A DNA stretch of 64,000 bases from Elysia chlorotica (GCA_003991915.1 RQTK01000485.1:157427-221426), one strand, 5' to 3'. Positions 34,707-48,293 are shown, counted from the stretch's first letter. Program-made: numbers and translations. The notes: generated by a model not told the origin, from the letters alone.

Positions 34707-37389
34707 TTGCATAGAGGAGGGGGGTTATATTATTTTTCATATGTACTCGTACATTAGACTCTTTACTGCTATAACCGTTTCTTCTTATTCTATGTATCTC
34801 CCCATTGATTATTATCTTTGTTTTGTGTCTCCCACTATTGCCTTTTTCTCGTATCCATTTATAACCCTATCTTAAGCCTCTGATACCGGTTGACACGTCT
34901 AGCTTGTTGCCATCTTCTTGGTGCCTTTTTCCCCTTTTTTTTACTTTGCCCCTCTTTTTTTCTGGCATCTCCTGTCTTTGTTCTCCGTGCTCGAGAATCA
35001 GCGTATACTGGCGGCAACGTCTTTTAGATAGGCATCTGACGGCAAGTCATCCCAAGCCATCTGTTATAGAGTCAGGCAGTGCTTCCTTATCTCTTTAGCG
35101 ACTGACAGAAATGTAAATAGTGCTCTGGTCAATCTCTACGTCAGCTCTCCCGTGCTAAACTGAACACCAAATTCATGGAAGCAAAATTTGTCAGGCTTTC
35201 TTTAGTGTTTCTGTTTTTGTTCTTGTATGTTTATTGGCTTTCCTTCCATCTTCATGACACATGTTGTATGATCTTGTTGTACAACGTTCGGTGGAAAAAA
35301 ATGTTAAATTAAAATGACACTAAAAATTCTCTTAAAATACCACCAAAGTACAACATTTACTTTTAAATGCTTTAATGATGCAAAAGCAACGGTTACTATA
35401 ATGACATTACTAAATATTTTCAACATAGTAATGTTTAGAATTAGTAAAAGTAAAAAAAGAAAAGGAAAAGTTACTACCTATTAGAACACTAAAGTTAGTG
35501 TAGTTTTGTCTTTATATCACTTTTCCTCACACTGTCATAATTTTGCATTTCTTTTACAGGCCCTATTATTGTCTTTTTGATAAATCTTCCTATCTTATCT
35601 CTACCATTTATTAATTTTACAAAGCCACAAAAACTCTTCGTTCATGAAAAGAAACTGTTCATCAAACCTAAAGTATATATCTCTAACTATGGCGAACAAC
35701 CTTCTATTTTAGTGGGCCAGATTTTATATGGAATACGTGTTCTGTCAAATTTCAAAACGACCAGTAGCTGCTTTGAATGTTGTTTAAAAAACGTTTGGTT
35801 GGATACCTAAGAATTAAAGGGCTGAGTTTTGTAAGTGTTCAAACTGTCAGTAATATATAGTTTCTGCCTATATGTTTTCATATGTTACAATGTTTTGAGC
35901 TTTCGTTCATGAACTGCTCTAAAAAATGGATTGCTATTCTTCTTCTTCTTCTTCTTCTTCTTCTTCTTCTTCTTCTTCTTCTTCTTCTTCTTCTTCTTCT
36001 TCTTCTTCTTCTTCTTTTACATTATTTTAAGAATTACAAAAATAAGAAGCTGTTCAAACATGACTCATAAATTTAGAGAAAAAAAACATTTCATTTGATT
36101 CAATGAGTACATTATTGGAGATAGATATAGTGCGGCTTCAGCTCTGGGTATAATTGTACATTGTTTCACAAAGGCATATTTGGCTGACAACCAAACCTCT
36201 TTGTGCGAGTTACCCATTTTGGCAGTTGTTAAAAAAACGTAGTTCGTTCGAACTGTGGAAAGTAAAGTACATCATGTCATGCTGAGCTAAGATGTTCATT
36301 AGACAAAGGTCGATGACCATAGCTATTCAATCTGGATCGATACAAAAGGTAAAGCTCGTTGTAAAAATCCATAAGGGGATAGTATATACAGAAACTATCG
36401 TTACTTAGTTACAGAAATAAAGAAAACATCTTTTTCGAACTCTCACTTCTAAATTAGGCCACCTAATTGTTAAAAGTTCAATGGCCACAGTTATTCTGTC
36501 TGAATCGAATGGTACAGCACTTTATAAAAATACAGGTGGACAAAGACTGAAACCACTGCTAATTTTTTAAGCCGTACATCGCTAGTTGTAAAAAAGGAGT
36601 ACATCAAATTATACTTTATAGCAGTAAACAACTTGACGCTCTAATATGCTTGAAGTTTGGCTTTAGATGAAAACGTCATGTTTCAACGACTTTTTAAAAA
36701 AAGTAACTATAGAAATAGTGGTGTTATCAAAACTTAGTCATTAGTAATGAGCTTAATGTAACGCACGAAGGGAAAATTCGTTTTCGTTTACTGCAAAATG
36801 ACTAGGACGTTTTTCCTTGCTGATTATGTTCCATGTCTTCCAATATATCGGTCGGATGAATACGATTTTAGTATGCATTTTAACACAAACGATGGCAGGG
36901 TGTCTTCACCTTAAAGTACCTCGTAACAGTTCATTACCTCTGAAACTCGTCCTTTTACTGATCAGGTAACTCTTTCTAGAAGTTTATATTAAAAATGTGT
37001 TTACAATAATAAAAAAAATCACAGAGTACAAACAGAACCTTTTTTTTTTTGCATTTTGTGAATTATGATAGTACTAAACCTATTTAGTTTAATCTTTGTG
37101 TCTAGCTTTTTATTAATGAATTGACATATGATAGTCTATTTTTAGAGATGGGTGGTTAAGAAGTAGAAAGTGAGAGATATTGAGTCAAAAGTAAGATAGA
37201 TAGTGATAGATAAAAAGAGACACACAGACAGACATACAGATAGATAGGCGAACAGAGAGACAGAGAGATGCAGACGAACCTACAATCAGACAGAGAGGGA
37301 ATATTAATACAACAGCAGATCAAATCTACACCTCTGGGATTACGTCGATCTTAAAATGTCCATATAATGCAATGACTACTTCTGTCTGG
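34707..37389. other. intergenic with CTT array and weak internal repeat
   Basis: No gene seen. Segments near 36305-36372 and 36473-36533 resemble each other loosely (GGTCGATGACCATAGCTATT versus GTTCAATGGCCACAGTTATT). Confidence 0.5.
35937..36017. repeat. (CTT)n microsatellite
   Basis: About 27 pure CTT units. Confidence 0.97.
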
Positions 37390-37640
37390 GCTGCCCATAT
37401 TCCAGATCTCATCAGCGTTGTTCTGTCCTAAGGCCACCTAGACATGTCCAGGGCTAGGGATGTGATGAAGGCTGCGGGCGAGTAGCTCATCACGCGCGAA
37501 CCACAACGTACTGCTCTGGGGAGGGTCGAGTGAGTGAGAGAGGCGGGGAGACCAGCGGAGGGGACAGCGGGCAAACAGCCAGCTCAACAACGTAATAACT
37601 ATGACCGCCAATCTGGCCAGCCGTGTGAACTGTGAACCGA
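37390..37640. other. GC-rich island in AT-rich surroundings
   Basis: About 250 bp clearly richer in G, C and CpG than either side (for example CACGCGCGAACC, GAGGCGGGGAGACC). No frame on either strand gives a recognisable protein. Could be a promoter, a non-coding first exon, or a GC-rich repeat copy. Confidence 0.5.
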
Positions 37641-39120
37641 AGAGGTTGAAAATTATTGTTTCTCAACAGGTGCTTTACCTACAAAGAGGGTAAGGGTGCT
37701 TTGCCTAAAAAGCGTTAAGACCAAATCGGTTTTCGTTTCAATGAAATAGTTCTTCAGGATGGAAAAAACCGTATGGAATTAGTTCAGAGCTATTGTTACC
37801 CAATACGTGCTTTGTTAGAATCGGAAGTGAAAACCAGATCGAGTGTTCGCTATGGTCAGATAGGGTCGAGTTTTTCAGGTAGGCAAGAACAGTCGAGAAT
37901 GTGGCTGTTGAGGAAAGGGTTCCAAAAGGTAATATTAAAGCCTATAACGGGACGATTCCATAATGTAGAAATTTTGATAATTTGTTCATAATTTACTGTG
38001 CTCAATTCGATTCAATATTGAACTGAGATGAAACAGGTAAGAAATTGATACTGTTATGGTCAAAATGTTTACGGCCTCTCTTTGTAAGTTTTTGTCTCTT
38101 TTGCTTTATAATTAAGTAACAGCTATGATCCTTTTATAAGTTTTTTTCTGCGGTGAAAGTGAAAAGGGTGTTTATCAAGAAAACACATTTTTAAAAGTGT
38201 TTGATTAACTTTGTGTGTGACTGGATAAAAGGTCAATAAGAGATAATTTTATTTAATATATTGATCTCTTTGCACACAGATTAAAAGCACTGATTTTAGG
38301 TCAGTATGTTTTTTTTTAAATATTTACTATTTTATATATAAAAAATGAAAACCTAGAATTGATTTGCTATAGAGTTACAACACTATTTCATTGTTGAAGA
38401 GTGTCTGGGTAAAAATATAGATATAGCATATTTGGAGAAGTTCCAAATTAAGAATAACAAAACAAAATCAAACTACCTTCGATTCATTTCGTAGGACCAA
38501 ACTTTTTTTGGGCATAGATGTCTGTGTCCCTATTCATTAAAGAAAATAAAAACGGTATTTTTTATCGAAAACTCCAGTATAGCTAAAGTTTGTGGTCAAG
38601 AAAGCATTTTCGAAAGTGTTTTTTTAGTTTTCTTCGTGCAGTTGAAATTGAACAATACTAGAAAACCAGAATTTCGTCATTTCCTAAATTATTTAAAGAA
38701 AGCTCTAAATCCGTCACATTGATTAAAAACGCGCTGTTTAGGAAACATTTAAACTTGCTCATTTATTTTGTATTAAATGTCATGATGGTCAGCTATAAGC
38801 TATAAATATTTGGATCTCATGAATTAAGCTTCTCATTTTAGATCTTTACTTGTCCATAACTTTAAAAAGTATACATATACGCCCATATAGTATTTTCACG
38901 GCAAAAATGGAGCATTGCATTCTACATGCGTTTGTGTGTATCAGACAATAGAAAGATAATTTGGTATTTGACTGAATAAGCTCTTTTTTGTTTGTTTTTT
39001 TTGAAGGATACGATCAGAACTCAATAGCATTGGAATAGCTTTATTTTTCCAAGATTTACAGATATTTTAGATACGAATTTGTAATTGAAAAGCGATATTT
39101 TTTTCTTCATTTTGTACTCA

Positions 39121-39315
39121 TTACGACAGGCCCGGATCTGTTGAATAAAGTTGTTGTCTTTGCCCTTTCATCATTATCGATATTAGTTGAATTATACATC
39201 TCACGGGCCCCTTAGGATAGTTTCCTTCCCATACTGCATAGCTCATTATCACCCCGATGGCTATCCTGTGCCAGCTCCAGTGAACTCCTGGTAATGCATG
39301 TTTGCAGTTTGCCAT
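39121..39315 (-). other. unrecognised 64-codon ORF
   Basis: An open frame from ATG to stop with balanced composition (three Trp, four Cys/His near the start), unlike the simple-repeat ORFs around it. It begins 19 bp from the 135-bp repeat. No family recognised; it may be a fragment of a transposon or chance. Confidence 0.2.
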
Positions 39316-39333
39316 AAGTAGGCCATGTAATGT

Positions 39334-39468
39334 GCTAGATATTGACTTATCATTTCTAGCAAGTTGTGGGTGTCCAACGTTCTTCCGGGTTGTTTTTCAG
39401 AGTTAGCTCACATAGACCGTGTATCGCCGTAGGGAGCAACTTGATGAAAAAAATACAGTTCCTTCCAA
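39334..39468. repeat. 135-bp dispersed repeat, copy 1
   Basis: Identical to 42401-42535 except for one base (T versus C in AAGTTGYGGG). It opens with an inverted pair GCTAGA (39334-39339) and TCTAGC (39355-39360). No similarity to a known family recognised; no clear target-site duplication. Confidence 0.85.
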
Positions 39469-40028
39469 TCCAATCAGGCCTTCAGTTCATTAAGATAACG
39501 TTTCAGAGAACGGCTTGTCCAGGTAAATAAATTATGTTCTTTTAGCAAGAGTTTTAAATATTGGAAACTTTATTTTCCAATCGTGTTTAAAACATAATTG
39601 TCCCTCCCATTTGCAGTTCCTCCAAAAATGTTTATTTTCCCCTTACTTACTTAATAGAATACGTGTTTTCTTCTTCCGCCCCTGACATCTTTTTTGTTAG
39701 GTCATCACATCCTTTGACTTTCCTTTTACTTTGTGACCACCATTTTTATTTATTCATCTCTGATCTCATGATTCTTTGCTTTTGTAACTTGAAATAGACA
39801 GTTTGTGATATAAATGAAAAGACGTAAAAAAAGTCGAATGTTGTTTAGAATGGCAGATACTTTATTGTGGAATAGGCTTAAGGCACTGTATTTGATTTTT
39901 TAATATAATAATGAAAAATATTCTTGACAAGGTCTTTAGATTCAAATCAACAAAGTGTTTCTTTGCTTAACCTGACTTATTTTTCAATTTCCTTTTAATA
40001 GCTTCGAAATGTCTCTTTATCGATTGCA

Positions 40029-40059
40029 CCACCATCATCATCCTCATCATAACCACCAC

Positions 40060-40122
<63 letters not shown>
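40029..40122. repeat. (ATC)n microsatellite
   Basis: Impure start, then about 24 pure ATC units. Confidence 0.97.
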
Positions 40123-41047
40123 AAAAGTCAAACATTTTCCTGGCAATACATACTGTGCAACACGACTTTATGATACGGAGTTACGAATACTTTCTCTCTA
40201 TTTCTAGTTATCTATTTAATAATGTATTTATCCCTCCGCCTATCTCTCTCTATCTCTTTCGTTCTCTCTCTTCCTCTCTCTCTCCCTCTCTCCCTCTGTT
40301 CATCTATCTTTTGGATGTTTCACACAAACAAAAAGTATAGTAATCCAAATAGATGATAAAGCCACATTTGTATAGCCTGTACGACCACATTTCTTTGGGA
40401 AATACAATGAACAAGCTGGAACACCATCACGATCACAATAACTATCGAGCCTTACAAAAATAGCGATTACGATGGAAGTTAATAAGATTTGCTTCACTGA
40501 AAGATGTTAAAATTGTGTACTTTATTAATTTGTTCAGTTAATAATGCTGTTGCACAAACTCTTTTAACTTCACAGCCTACGTAGTGTTACACACAAATCG
40601 ACACAAAGTGCCTATGATTTTTATGTGTGTATTGATAACTTTAATGAGTAATTTATTAATAATAATTTATAGCAATCATTCACGGTGACCAATTTTTTTT
40701 TTAATGTGAGGCGTGGGATATAATTTATTTCAGAATTTAAAACCTTTTTCTATTGCTATTTAAACGTCACGTGGACTTCTTATCCTTTATCTATGTTTTC
40801 ATCACTTTGTTGGTTTTGATCATTTCTGTTGTCTTATAGCTTTATATCTTATATTTGGACCAATGCCTATATTTTTGTGTACAATCAGTATGTATAGAAA
40901 TAGACCGTTCACTTGTCCTCAGACGCTAAGGGGGCATCTCATCTATCGACTTCTGATGAATTAAAAACATTTTTTGGTTTGCCTTAAAGAAAAAATTACG
41001 AACTATTCTATCAAGTTTATACCGAAACCTAAAAAAAAGCCGGAAGA

Positions 41048-41125
41048 ACTTGAGGATGTATAAGGGGATCGAACCAGAAACTTCTCAATAAGAATTGGCG
41101 AAATGTCTAAACTACTCTGTCTCGA
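41048..41125 (-). mobile_element. tRNA-like SINE head
   Basis: Minus strand: AGAGTAGTTTAGACATTTCG followed by TTCTGGTTCGATCCCCTTAT. Box B is perfect, box A weak. Confidence 0.45.
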
Positions 41126-41971
41126 TTTTTGAAAGGTACCGTGCTGCATCTTAAAAAGTATCTGTGAGGTATTTCCATCCCCGCTTATCCTTGAACTGCC
41201 TGAACCCTTTCTACATCGATACAAAATTACCAAGATTAGATTCTTTTTTTGTGCAAATATCGACTTGCTTCATTAAATCATCGATTTCTTTTCTAAAGGG
41301 GATCGACTGATAAGTTAATTTGCATGACGGTTCAATGATTTGCAGTACACCGAACCGCAGCACGGACTTTTGTTATTTTTTAGCATTAACGGTAATTAAG
41401 ATTTTACATTCGTACCTTTTGCCGATTGATCCTGAAGGAAAATAGGTATATTATTAACTGACTTTAAATTGAGTAAATAACAGGTAGAGGAGACGAGTGG
41501 ATTTAATAAGATAGAAACCGTATATGTATAGTGTCTCCTTCGAGTTTTTCTTCATTTGTTTATTGGACATAATTCCATCATTAGAATAACATTCGAAAAA
41601 GATAATTTGGAATATTATTAGTATCCCTCTGTCATTGAAAACTCTTATGCCAACAAAATTATTAGGATGCCGCTACAAATGCGTGTAGTTCAACATTATT
41701 TTCATTATACAGATAAATATTTCGCCTGTGAAAGGTGTACATTATCTTTTGCTCTGGTCGTTTTACTTTAAACCCACTGTGGCACTGCAACGTCATATTG
41801 TGCATTTAAATGAAAAGCAAGATTAGTGATGTTGCAATAATATAATATGTTTATATGCTCAGCGTTCCAATACTTATCAATGATGTGCACTACGGCAGTG
41901 AATAGGGTGGGTGAGTGATTTTTAAGAAAAGGATTGGGATTCGTCAGTTTTTAGAGGGTGTGAGTTAGCAG

Positions 41972-41973
<2 letters not shown>

Positions 41974-42003
<30 letters not shown>
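41974..42003. repeat. (GT)n microsatellite
   Basis: About 14 GT units. Confidence 0.95.
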
Positions 42004-42005
<2 letters not shown>

Positions 42006-42400
42006 GTATTTATGTGTGTAAAAAGAAGATATTAAACTTATAAAATGTTTGCAGTGCTTATGAAAAATTGTATAACTACCACTTGCGATTTTATAAATGA
42101 GGTTTCTCTATATTTGGAATACATGTTCGTCTACTTGCACTGAAAAATTACCAAACCAACTTATGAAAATCTAGTGAAAAAAGTTTCTTTTTCAAATGAT
42201 AAGGTATCAAAGCTTTAAAAGCGACGATCATTCCTCATGAATAGATCAAAACAAGTGTACTGTGGAATAAGGTCGAAAAGCGGTAATTTTTTTATCATGG
42301 TGTTTATTTGACTTCCAACTTTCAATCGGTAAAAACATCTATCTCCTTTAAGGGGGGGTAATGTTGCTTTAAGATCTTGTGGCAGCTATTGCTTACAAAG

Positions 42401-42535
42401 GCTAGATATTGACTTATCATTTCTAGCAAGTTGCGGGTGTCCAACGTTCTTCCGGGTTGTTTTTCAGAGTTAGCTCACATAGACCGTGTATCGCCGTAGG
42501 GAGCAACTTGATGAAAAAAATACAGTTCCTTCCAA
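42401..42535. repeat. 135-bp dispersed repeat, copy 2
   Basis: Second copy, same orientation, about 3 kb from copy 1, with unrelated flanks on both sides. The flanks diverge at exactly the same boundaries, so this is a mobile unit or a copied segment rather than a larger duplication. Confidence 0.85.
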
Positions 42536-44057
42536 CCTCTATTTTTTTTTCTTCCAAACATTGGTGATGGTAATAAAGTTATTCGCAGTCAGGCTCCAAA
42601 GCTTATATTAAATAGCCCTTAGCATTGAACCGGTCAAGCTTGGGCTTTGAAAGGCTGCTGAATTGCGTGTTTCTTGAAATCTCTTATTTCTTCCACTCTT
42701 CTCTTATCACATTCACTTCTTCTTGTGTACCCATCTTTCTCTTAAAAACGTATGACTCCTTCTCTATCCGTATATCTCTATGATTAAATCTCTCTATCTT
42801 CATATCTCTATACATTCAGTCCATAATCTATTTATGTATATATCTAACTATCCTTTAATCCCATTTTCTAGCCATTTGTCTATCTATCCATCTATCTATC
42901 CTCCATCCATCCATATCTCCATCCACCCATCTATCTAGTCTTCTATCTACTCGTATAATACATTTAGCTACCCATATAAACCTTAAACATACTTTTTGGA
43001 TGGAAAATGGAGTTAGAATGTTAGCTGGAAGAACCGTTATTATTTCTCAGTAATATACATCTGATAATGTTTTGACTGTTTACCTATGTATTTATTCACT
43101 TCATGGTACCAGCAAAAATGAGCTTGCACGACGTTCATATTTTAAAATGTGTTTAAGACTGAACTTGATTAGGGAGTCGGAGATCGCAAGTTATAAAATT
43201 GGCACCGTCACATTCACTCTTTGGTTCAAATCCAATGTGAAAGATTTTAAAAGCTATTTTCAGAGAACCTTTGGCTATAGATTATGTTACAAACAATTTT
43301 ACATATTTATCGAATTTTTTTCTAATTTGAAGGTGGTGTTATGTTCTTGATAATGAGTCTAACTAATCCGTTCTTTACTTCTTCTTATTGTCCAATGTGC
43401 TGTTTTTTCCTTAACGTTTTTTCCCATTTTTTCTTCACATTATTCTGAGGCTGTAATAGGGGTTTGCTTCCCTTGTGCTACACTACGGGTACAATCGACC
43501 GCGTTAAGAATAACAGTCATCTCAATTCAAACCCCATACTAGATCCAATCCGGTACGTTTCGCTGCAACACGAAGCCCATTTTATCCGCACTATGCTTTC
43601 TTCCCAACGTCTTGAATACCTGTAGATAAAGATTTTTGGTGAATCGCAGGATAGCTTCTAGCTTGATTCAAACAAGTCTTTATATGGTGGAAGAGGTAAA
43701 AAAAGCTTGTTTTCAAATGGGTTACAGTTTAAAAATGTTGATTTAAGCGCCCTAGTTGCACTTTTTGCTTAAAGGGAAGCATTCTATAAGGGGCCTTTTA
43801 AAATATGTAACAAATACGCTCAATACGACTAAAGATTCCTCACGGCAGCTAAAGTGATTTTTTCAATTTAGCAAAAATGACTATTAAAAATCTTTGTTAT
43901 TGTTGTTTATTTTTCTTTAGAACATCGATTGGTGGTTTAGAAAATTCTCTGTACGTTTTGTTAAATATTTGGGCTTCTCGATAAATGTATGTTTTTAAAC
44001 TGCACATAGCATTATTTAAACTGATCATAACATTTTATATAAGTAAAAGGAGAAGAA

Positions 44058-44086
44058 GTAGTAGCAGTAGTAGTAATATTAGTAGC

Positions 44087-44158
<72 letters not shown>

Positions 44159-44160
44159 CG
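44058..44160. repeat. (AGT)n microsatellite
   Basis: About 34 AGT units with three early variants. Confidence 0.97.
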
Positions 44161-46220
44161 TCGCTGAGCAAATTAGATATCCAGAAATTGTTTGTGTTTA
44201 TTATATTGCCCACCAATCTGTTCGTGTTTAAATGAGGTGAATAAACTCTGTATGTCATAATTCACGTAAGAAAAGTAGATGTGTCGAAGAATACACATAA
44301 TTCTTTTTTGAAATCATGTAGATTACTTTGATTACTGGGGTTCATCATTCTATTATCGGATTGCTGATTAAAGGTTGTGTTTGTAATAGATTTTTCCGGT
44401 CTGTTTATCATCTAATTTCAATATGCTCATGGTTAGTCAACTAGGTCTCTTGCGATATTGGCCTTTTTGCAATTTTCCTTGAATCGAGAAACAATGGTGA
44501 GAATATTGCTCAAACGAAGCTTTATTGATAGACTAGTATTCACAAGCACAGAACTTTGAATCATGTGGATTATTATTACTTTCATTGAATTCTATATATT
44601 ATAAACAAAACTTCAGCTATAGGGTAGAAAAATTATAATCAATATTGCACTCCACAACGCTGCTTGAACCATCATTTATTACGGCGCTTCTAAAAACTCC
44701 AATACTGTCAATCTAATTTAAATCAAATCACAGACAAGCACTGTATTTAATATTGATCACAGTTTAAACTTGAAAGGCCAGCTAACACTGTGATGTTTTT
44801 ATATGACCCATTCATTTCCTTTTATTTATAAGGAATTGAATGACAAAAAACAGCTTTTGTTTTGTGAACCGAAACTCAATATTTTTTTTTTTTTTCCTCA
44901 TAAGGAAGATCGAAACTCCACGTTCTTAGCCGTATTTTTAATCGAGCTATAAAAATTTCATTTTTGTTTTAACCTTCATATTTTAAACGCATACTTTCTA
45001 GAGCCTTAGAGATAGTGAATTTCGTAAATGTAAAAAATGGAGGCAAAAAGAGTACAAGGCTCAAGGAGCAAAAACGTCAAACTTTGTCTTGTACATAAAC
45101 AACAACTTTCGCTTTACATCTGTAATTGAAAGATTGCCATAGGCTGATGTTTTTGGGCTTTATACAATGGAGACTTTGGACACTAGTACTCAATAACCCA
45201 GGGGTGCTGTGAGCAAACACCGCTGGTTACGTGACTGTCACAATAATGAATTAGAAGTAAAAAATGTAGTCTTATTTTTCTATTTAAACTACAGGAGTAG
45301 CGCATGTCATGATAACAGTTTTGGAAATAGCAATATAAAAAATGGTAAACTTTATGATAATATACTCTGGTAGTTTCCTTTTGCAATTAACGATTCACCT
45401 TTTTTAACAGAAAGAAGTTTAAATAGTTTATACTTAACACTCTAAAAATTGAAGTTTCGAAAAGGTGAAATAGTAAGTAAATGCAATGATGCTATGGAAT
45501 AATTTAGATGCCTCATCAAATTTTATGTATCAGCTAAATACATTTGCCTCAATAAAAGTAAGTCTTTCAAAAATGTGTCTTTTTAAAATCTCACTACTTC
45601 TTTGTCTTCTTTCTGGGCTTAGTCTGTAAGAGAGATGGGCGACCATGGTCCTTCATTTGATTCTAAGTCTGTCAACACTAGCCTTGATAAAGAGAAAGAC
45701 GTTATTAGAAAGGTCTTTTCTCGTTGGTATGGAAAAATACCCCAAGCCCTCTCCTTTTACATCTGAACTATATTGCTACCACGTCCCCTATGTTTTCCAT
45801 CTATTACGAAGCCTTCGATATTATACCCACCTGCTCTTCCTGCCGCAGCAAAATAGTGGTATTTTGTATGTATTTGTATGGTATAACAGAGAAGCTGTAT
45901 GCAAAACAATCCAATCAACAATATAACAGGACAACGTACACACCAAACTTATTTGTTTTGGAAATGAGGCCAAGCTTCTTCGTGTCCTGAGATGATTATC
46001 GCCCCACAACAGCTGTTGTCCTTATTCCGTACAAGAATAATAAAAATTGTGAACCCCATTGACGCTCTAAATCCGCTTTGTGCTCCAATAATCCTACACT
46101 ACTCTTGTTATCGAATAATAGCCCAAAGTAACTTTCAGTTGATTTGATGGTTTTACATTAAGATGGTTCCCTATACTTGTCTTATTTTCCACAACGATAA
46201 TAATAATAATAAAAGGATGA

Positions 46221-46307
46221 CGAAGAAAAAGAAGAAGAAGAAGAAGAAGAAGAAGAAGAAGAAGAAGAAGAAGAAGAAGAAGAAGAAGAAGAAGAAGAAG
46301 AAGAAGA
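46221..46307. repeat. (AAG)n array up to a gap
   Basis: About 26 AAG units ending at the N run. Confidence 0.97.
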
Positions 46308-46504
46308 NNNNNNNNNNNNNNNNNNNNNNNNNNNNNNNNNNNNNNNNNNNNNNNNNNNNNNNNNNNNNNNNNNNNNNNNNNNNNNNNNNNNNNNNNNNNN
46401 NNNNNNNNNNNNNNNNNNNNNNNNNNNNNNNNNNNNNNNNNNNNNNNNNNNNNNNNNNNNNNNNNNNNNNNNNNNNNNNNNNNNNNNNNNNNNNNNNNNN
46501 NNNN
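46308..46504. other. assembly gap (197 N)
   Basis: Left flank is (AAG)n, right flank is (AAT)n; again a gap inside triplet repeats. Confidence 0.99.

Positions 46505-46576
<72 letters not shown>
46505..46576. repeat. (AAT)n array after a gap
   Basis: 24 pure AAT units. Confidence 0.97.
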
Positions 46577-48233
46577 CGTGTTCGATCACCGATCGAGTTT
46601 CCTTATGCGCACAGGTTTGGCAAGTGACAATGTGATGGGCTGAGACAAGAGCTGTGGTACATGTAGGTCTACCTCTCTGTTCGGTCTTTGTTTAGAGGCA
46701 TTTAAAATAATTATTGTTAGATCTTAGGCTCCTTTTCCCGTCCGCGAAACAGCCTTGCCGCTGATGTTGAGTTATAGCCAAACAACGAAACAAATAATGA
46801 TATTTTGTGGTACAGTTTCACATTGTGTTGAGGGCCCGGTTTTTCGACTTGAGTGGTTGGAATCTAAGCAAGACTAGGTTCGATGGGTATACTCTGATAA
46901 CTGCTATTCAGCACACTTTCTATTATATTACTCAACGAGCTGATACTTTATCCTGTTACAGTGCCTAAGTCGAGATTTAGGAACGCTAGGACGACTCAAG
47001 TTTTTTATTACTGCTCCTTTGCAGTAAGAAACACGTTTTGGTTTAAAAGACTTTTGGATAAATGTTATGAAACACTATATAGCATAGAAAATATATTGGT
47101 AAAAGTTCATTCTAATCTAACAATTACTTTTCTAAGAATATTTTAAAGATTTAGATTATAACACTTTTTGGCTACTATAGACAATACTCCCCTGTGAAAA
47201 ATAAATTTTTTACTTCTGTAATTTCCATAGAAACGACAAAAATATTTCTAAAAATGATTTATTGTTAACGTATTCTCAAACTTCTTAAATTAATCTTTTG
47301 AATTTAGTTTGCTTTCTTTTTTATTTGTTTTCCTTTTTTTACGTTCTTTCGAAATTCGGTCTCGGTAACCTCATTTCTATATTGATAAACTCTAGATTAA
47401 ACTTTTACATCTCCAACCTACATTCCTTTGTTCTTTAATTGGGTGTAATTGCGCTTTGCCGACTTGTAGCCCTGCGCATTCTGTGTGGTGCATAAAGCTG
47501 TAATAAAATAGTAGTTTCAAGGCTCCTGATGAACAACTAAAAACCTGTCAAGATCGACACGCTTCTACATTGCTTTTATCCTTAACAAGAACGACAATTA
47601 CAGACAGCGTTTATTTAATGAGTTTTTAATGCTAATAATAGCTTTTTTTTTGTTTGTTATTATTGCCGTTTAGAATTGCGACATTAATATTGACTATGTG
47701 GTGGGTTTATGAGAGCAATAAACTGACATCAGAATAAAAAGCTTAGGCTGATACTAAGATAAACGCTTACCTTTTTTAACTTTAACCTTGAAAGCTCTTT
47801 GTTCTAGGACGTTACGTTGGGTGTTTTAAATCAGATCCTGACGTAAGCCAATATGTCTGGCGGTTAAAGTTTGTTGCTCTGAAAACAAAACAAAAAGAAT
47901 TTAAAGGAATTAATAACTTAATCCTCTCCTTCGTAAGCCTGGCATACGTAAATTGTTTTACTGGCCTTAAAAGTAGACTTTTAAAAGGTATACTATTTAC
48001 TAGTTATTGTATTTCACCTACTGTTTGGACCATACAACCCTCTTTGCCTGCCGCTTTTATGCGACAAACAGCTCTCGGAGGCGCTATCGCATTCCACCTT
48101 ACATGTAAAGGCAATTACATTTTCCCCTTCCACGATTCACTTCGCATGGTGATGCATTGTGACGTAGGCTTCTTGCAGAGGCTCTTATGCGGATTCCTGC
48201 TGCATTAGTCTCTGGATTTTGGTTAAGACTTAC

Positions 48234-48293
48234 CTGGTAGTGAAAGGCCAGTTGTTTTGTGCTGTTATTTTCGCTCTGCTGGTTTTATTTAAA
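48234..48293 (-). promoter_or_regulatory. candidate TATA promoter with short first exon
   Basis: On the minus strand a TATA-like TTTAAATAAAA (48283-48293) is followed about 50 bases on by a perfect donor CCAG/GTAAGT (exon end at 48234). This is what a short non-coding first exon could look like. No coding exon was found in the direction of lower coordinates. Confidence 0.2.

Larger units (their letters stand above)
37641..41047. other. intergenic, no supported gene
   Basis: AT-rich; contains the unrecognised 64-codon ORF, repeat copy 1 and an ATC array, listed separately. Confidence 0.55.
42536..48233. other. intergenic, AT-rich, arrays and one gap
   Basis: AGT, AAG and AAT arrays plus the 197-N gap. 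Overlapping frames at 45.6-46.0 kb show no family features. Confidence 0.55.

Noticed and set aside
39334-42535. Hammerhead ribozyme in the 135-bp repeat (TTGATGAAAA)
   Set aside because: The conserved CTGATGA core is not matched and the required GAAA partner and helices are absent.
45645-46009. Three overlapping ORFs of 60-93 codons
   Set aside because: None shows family motifs or codon bias unlike the surroundings.
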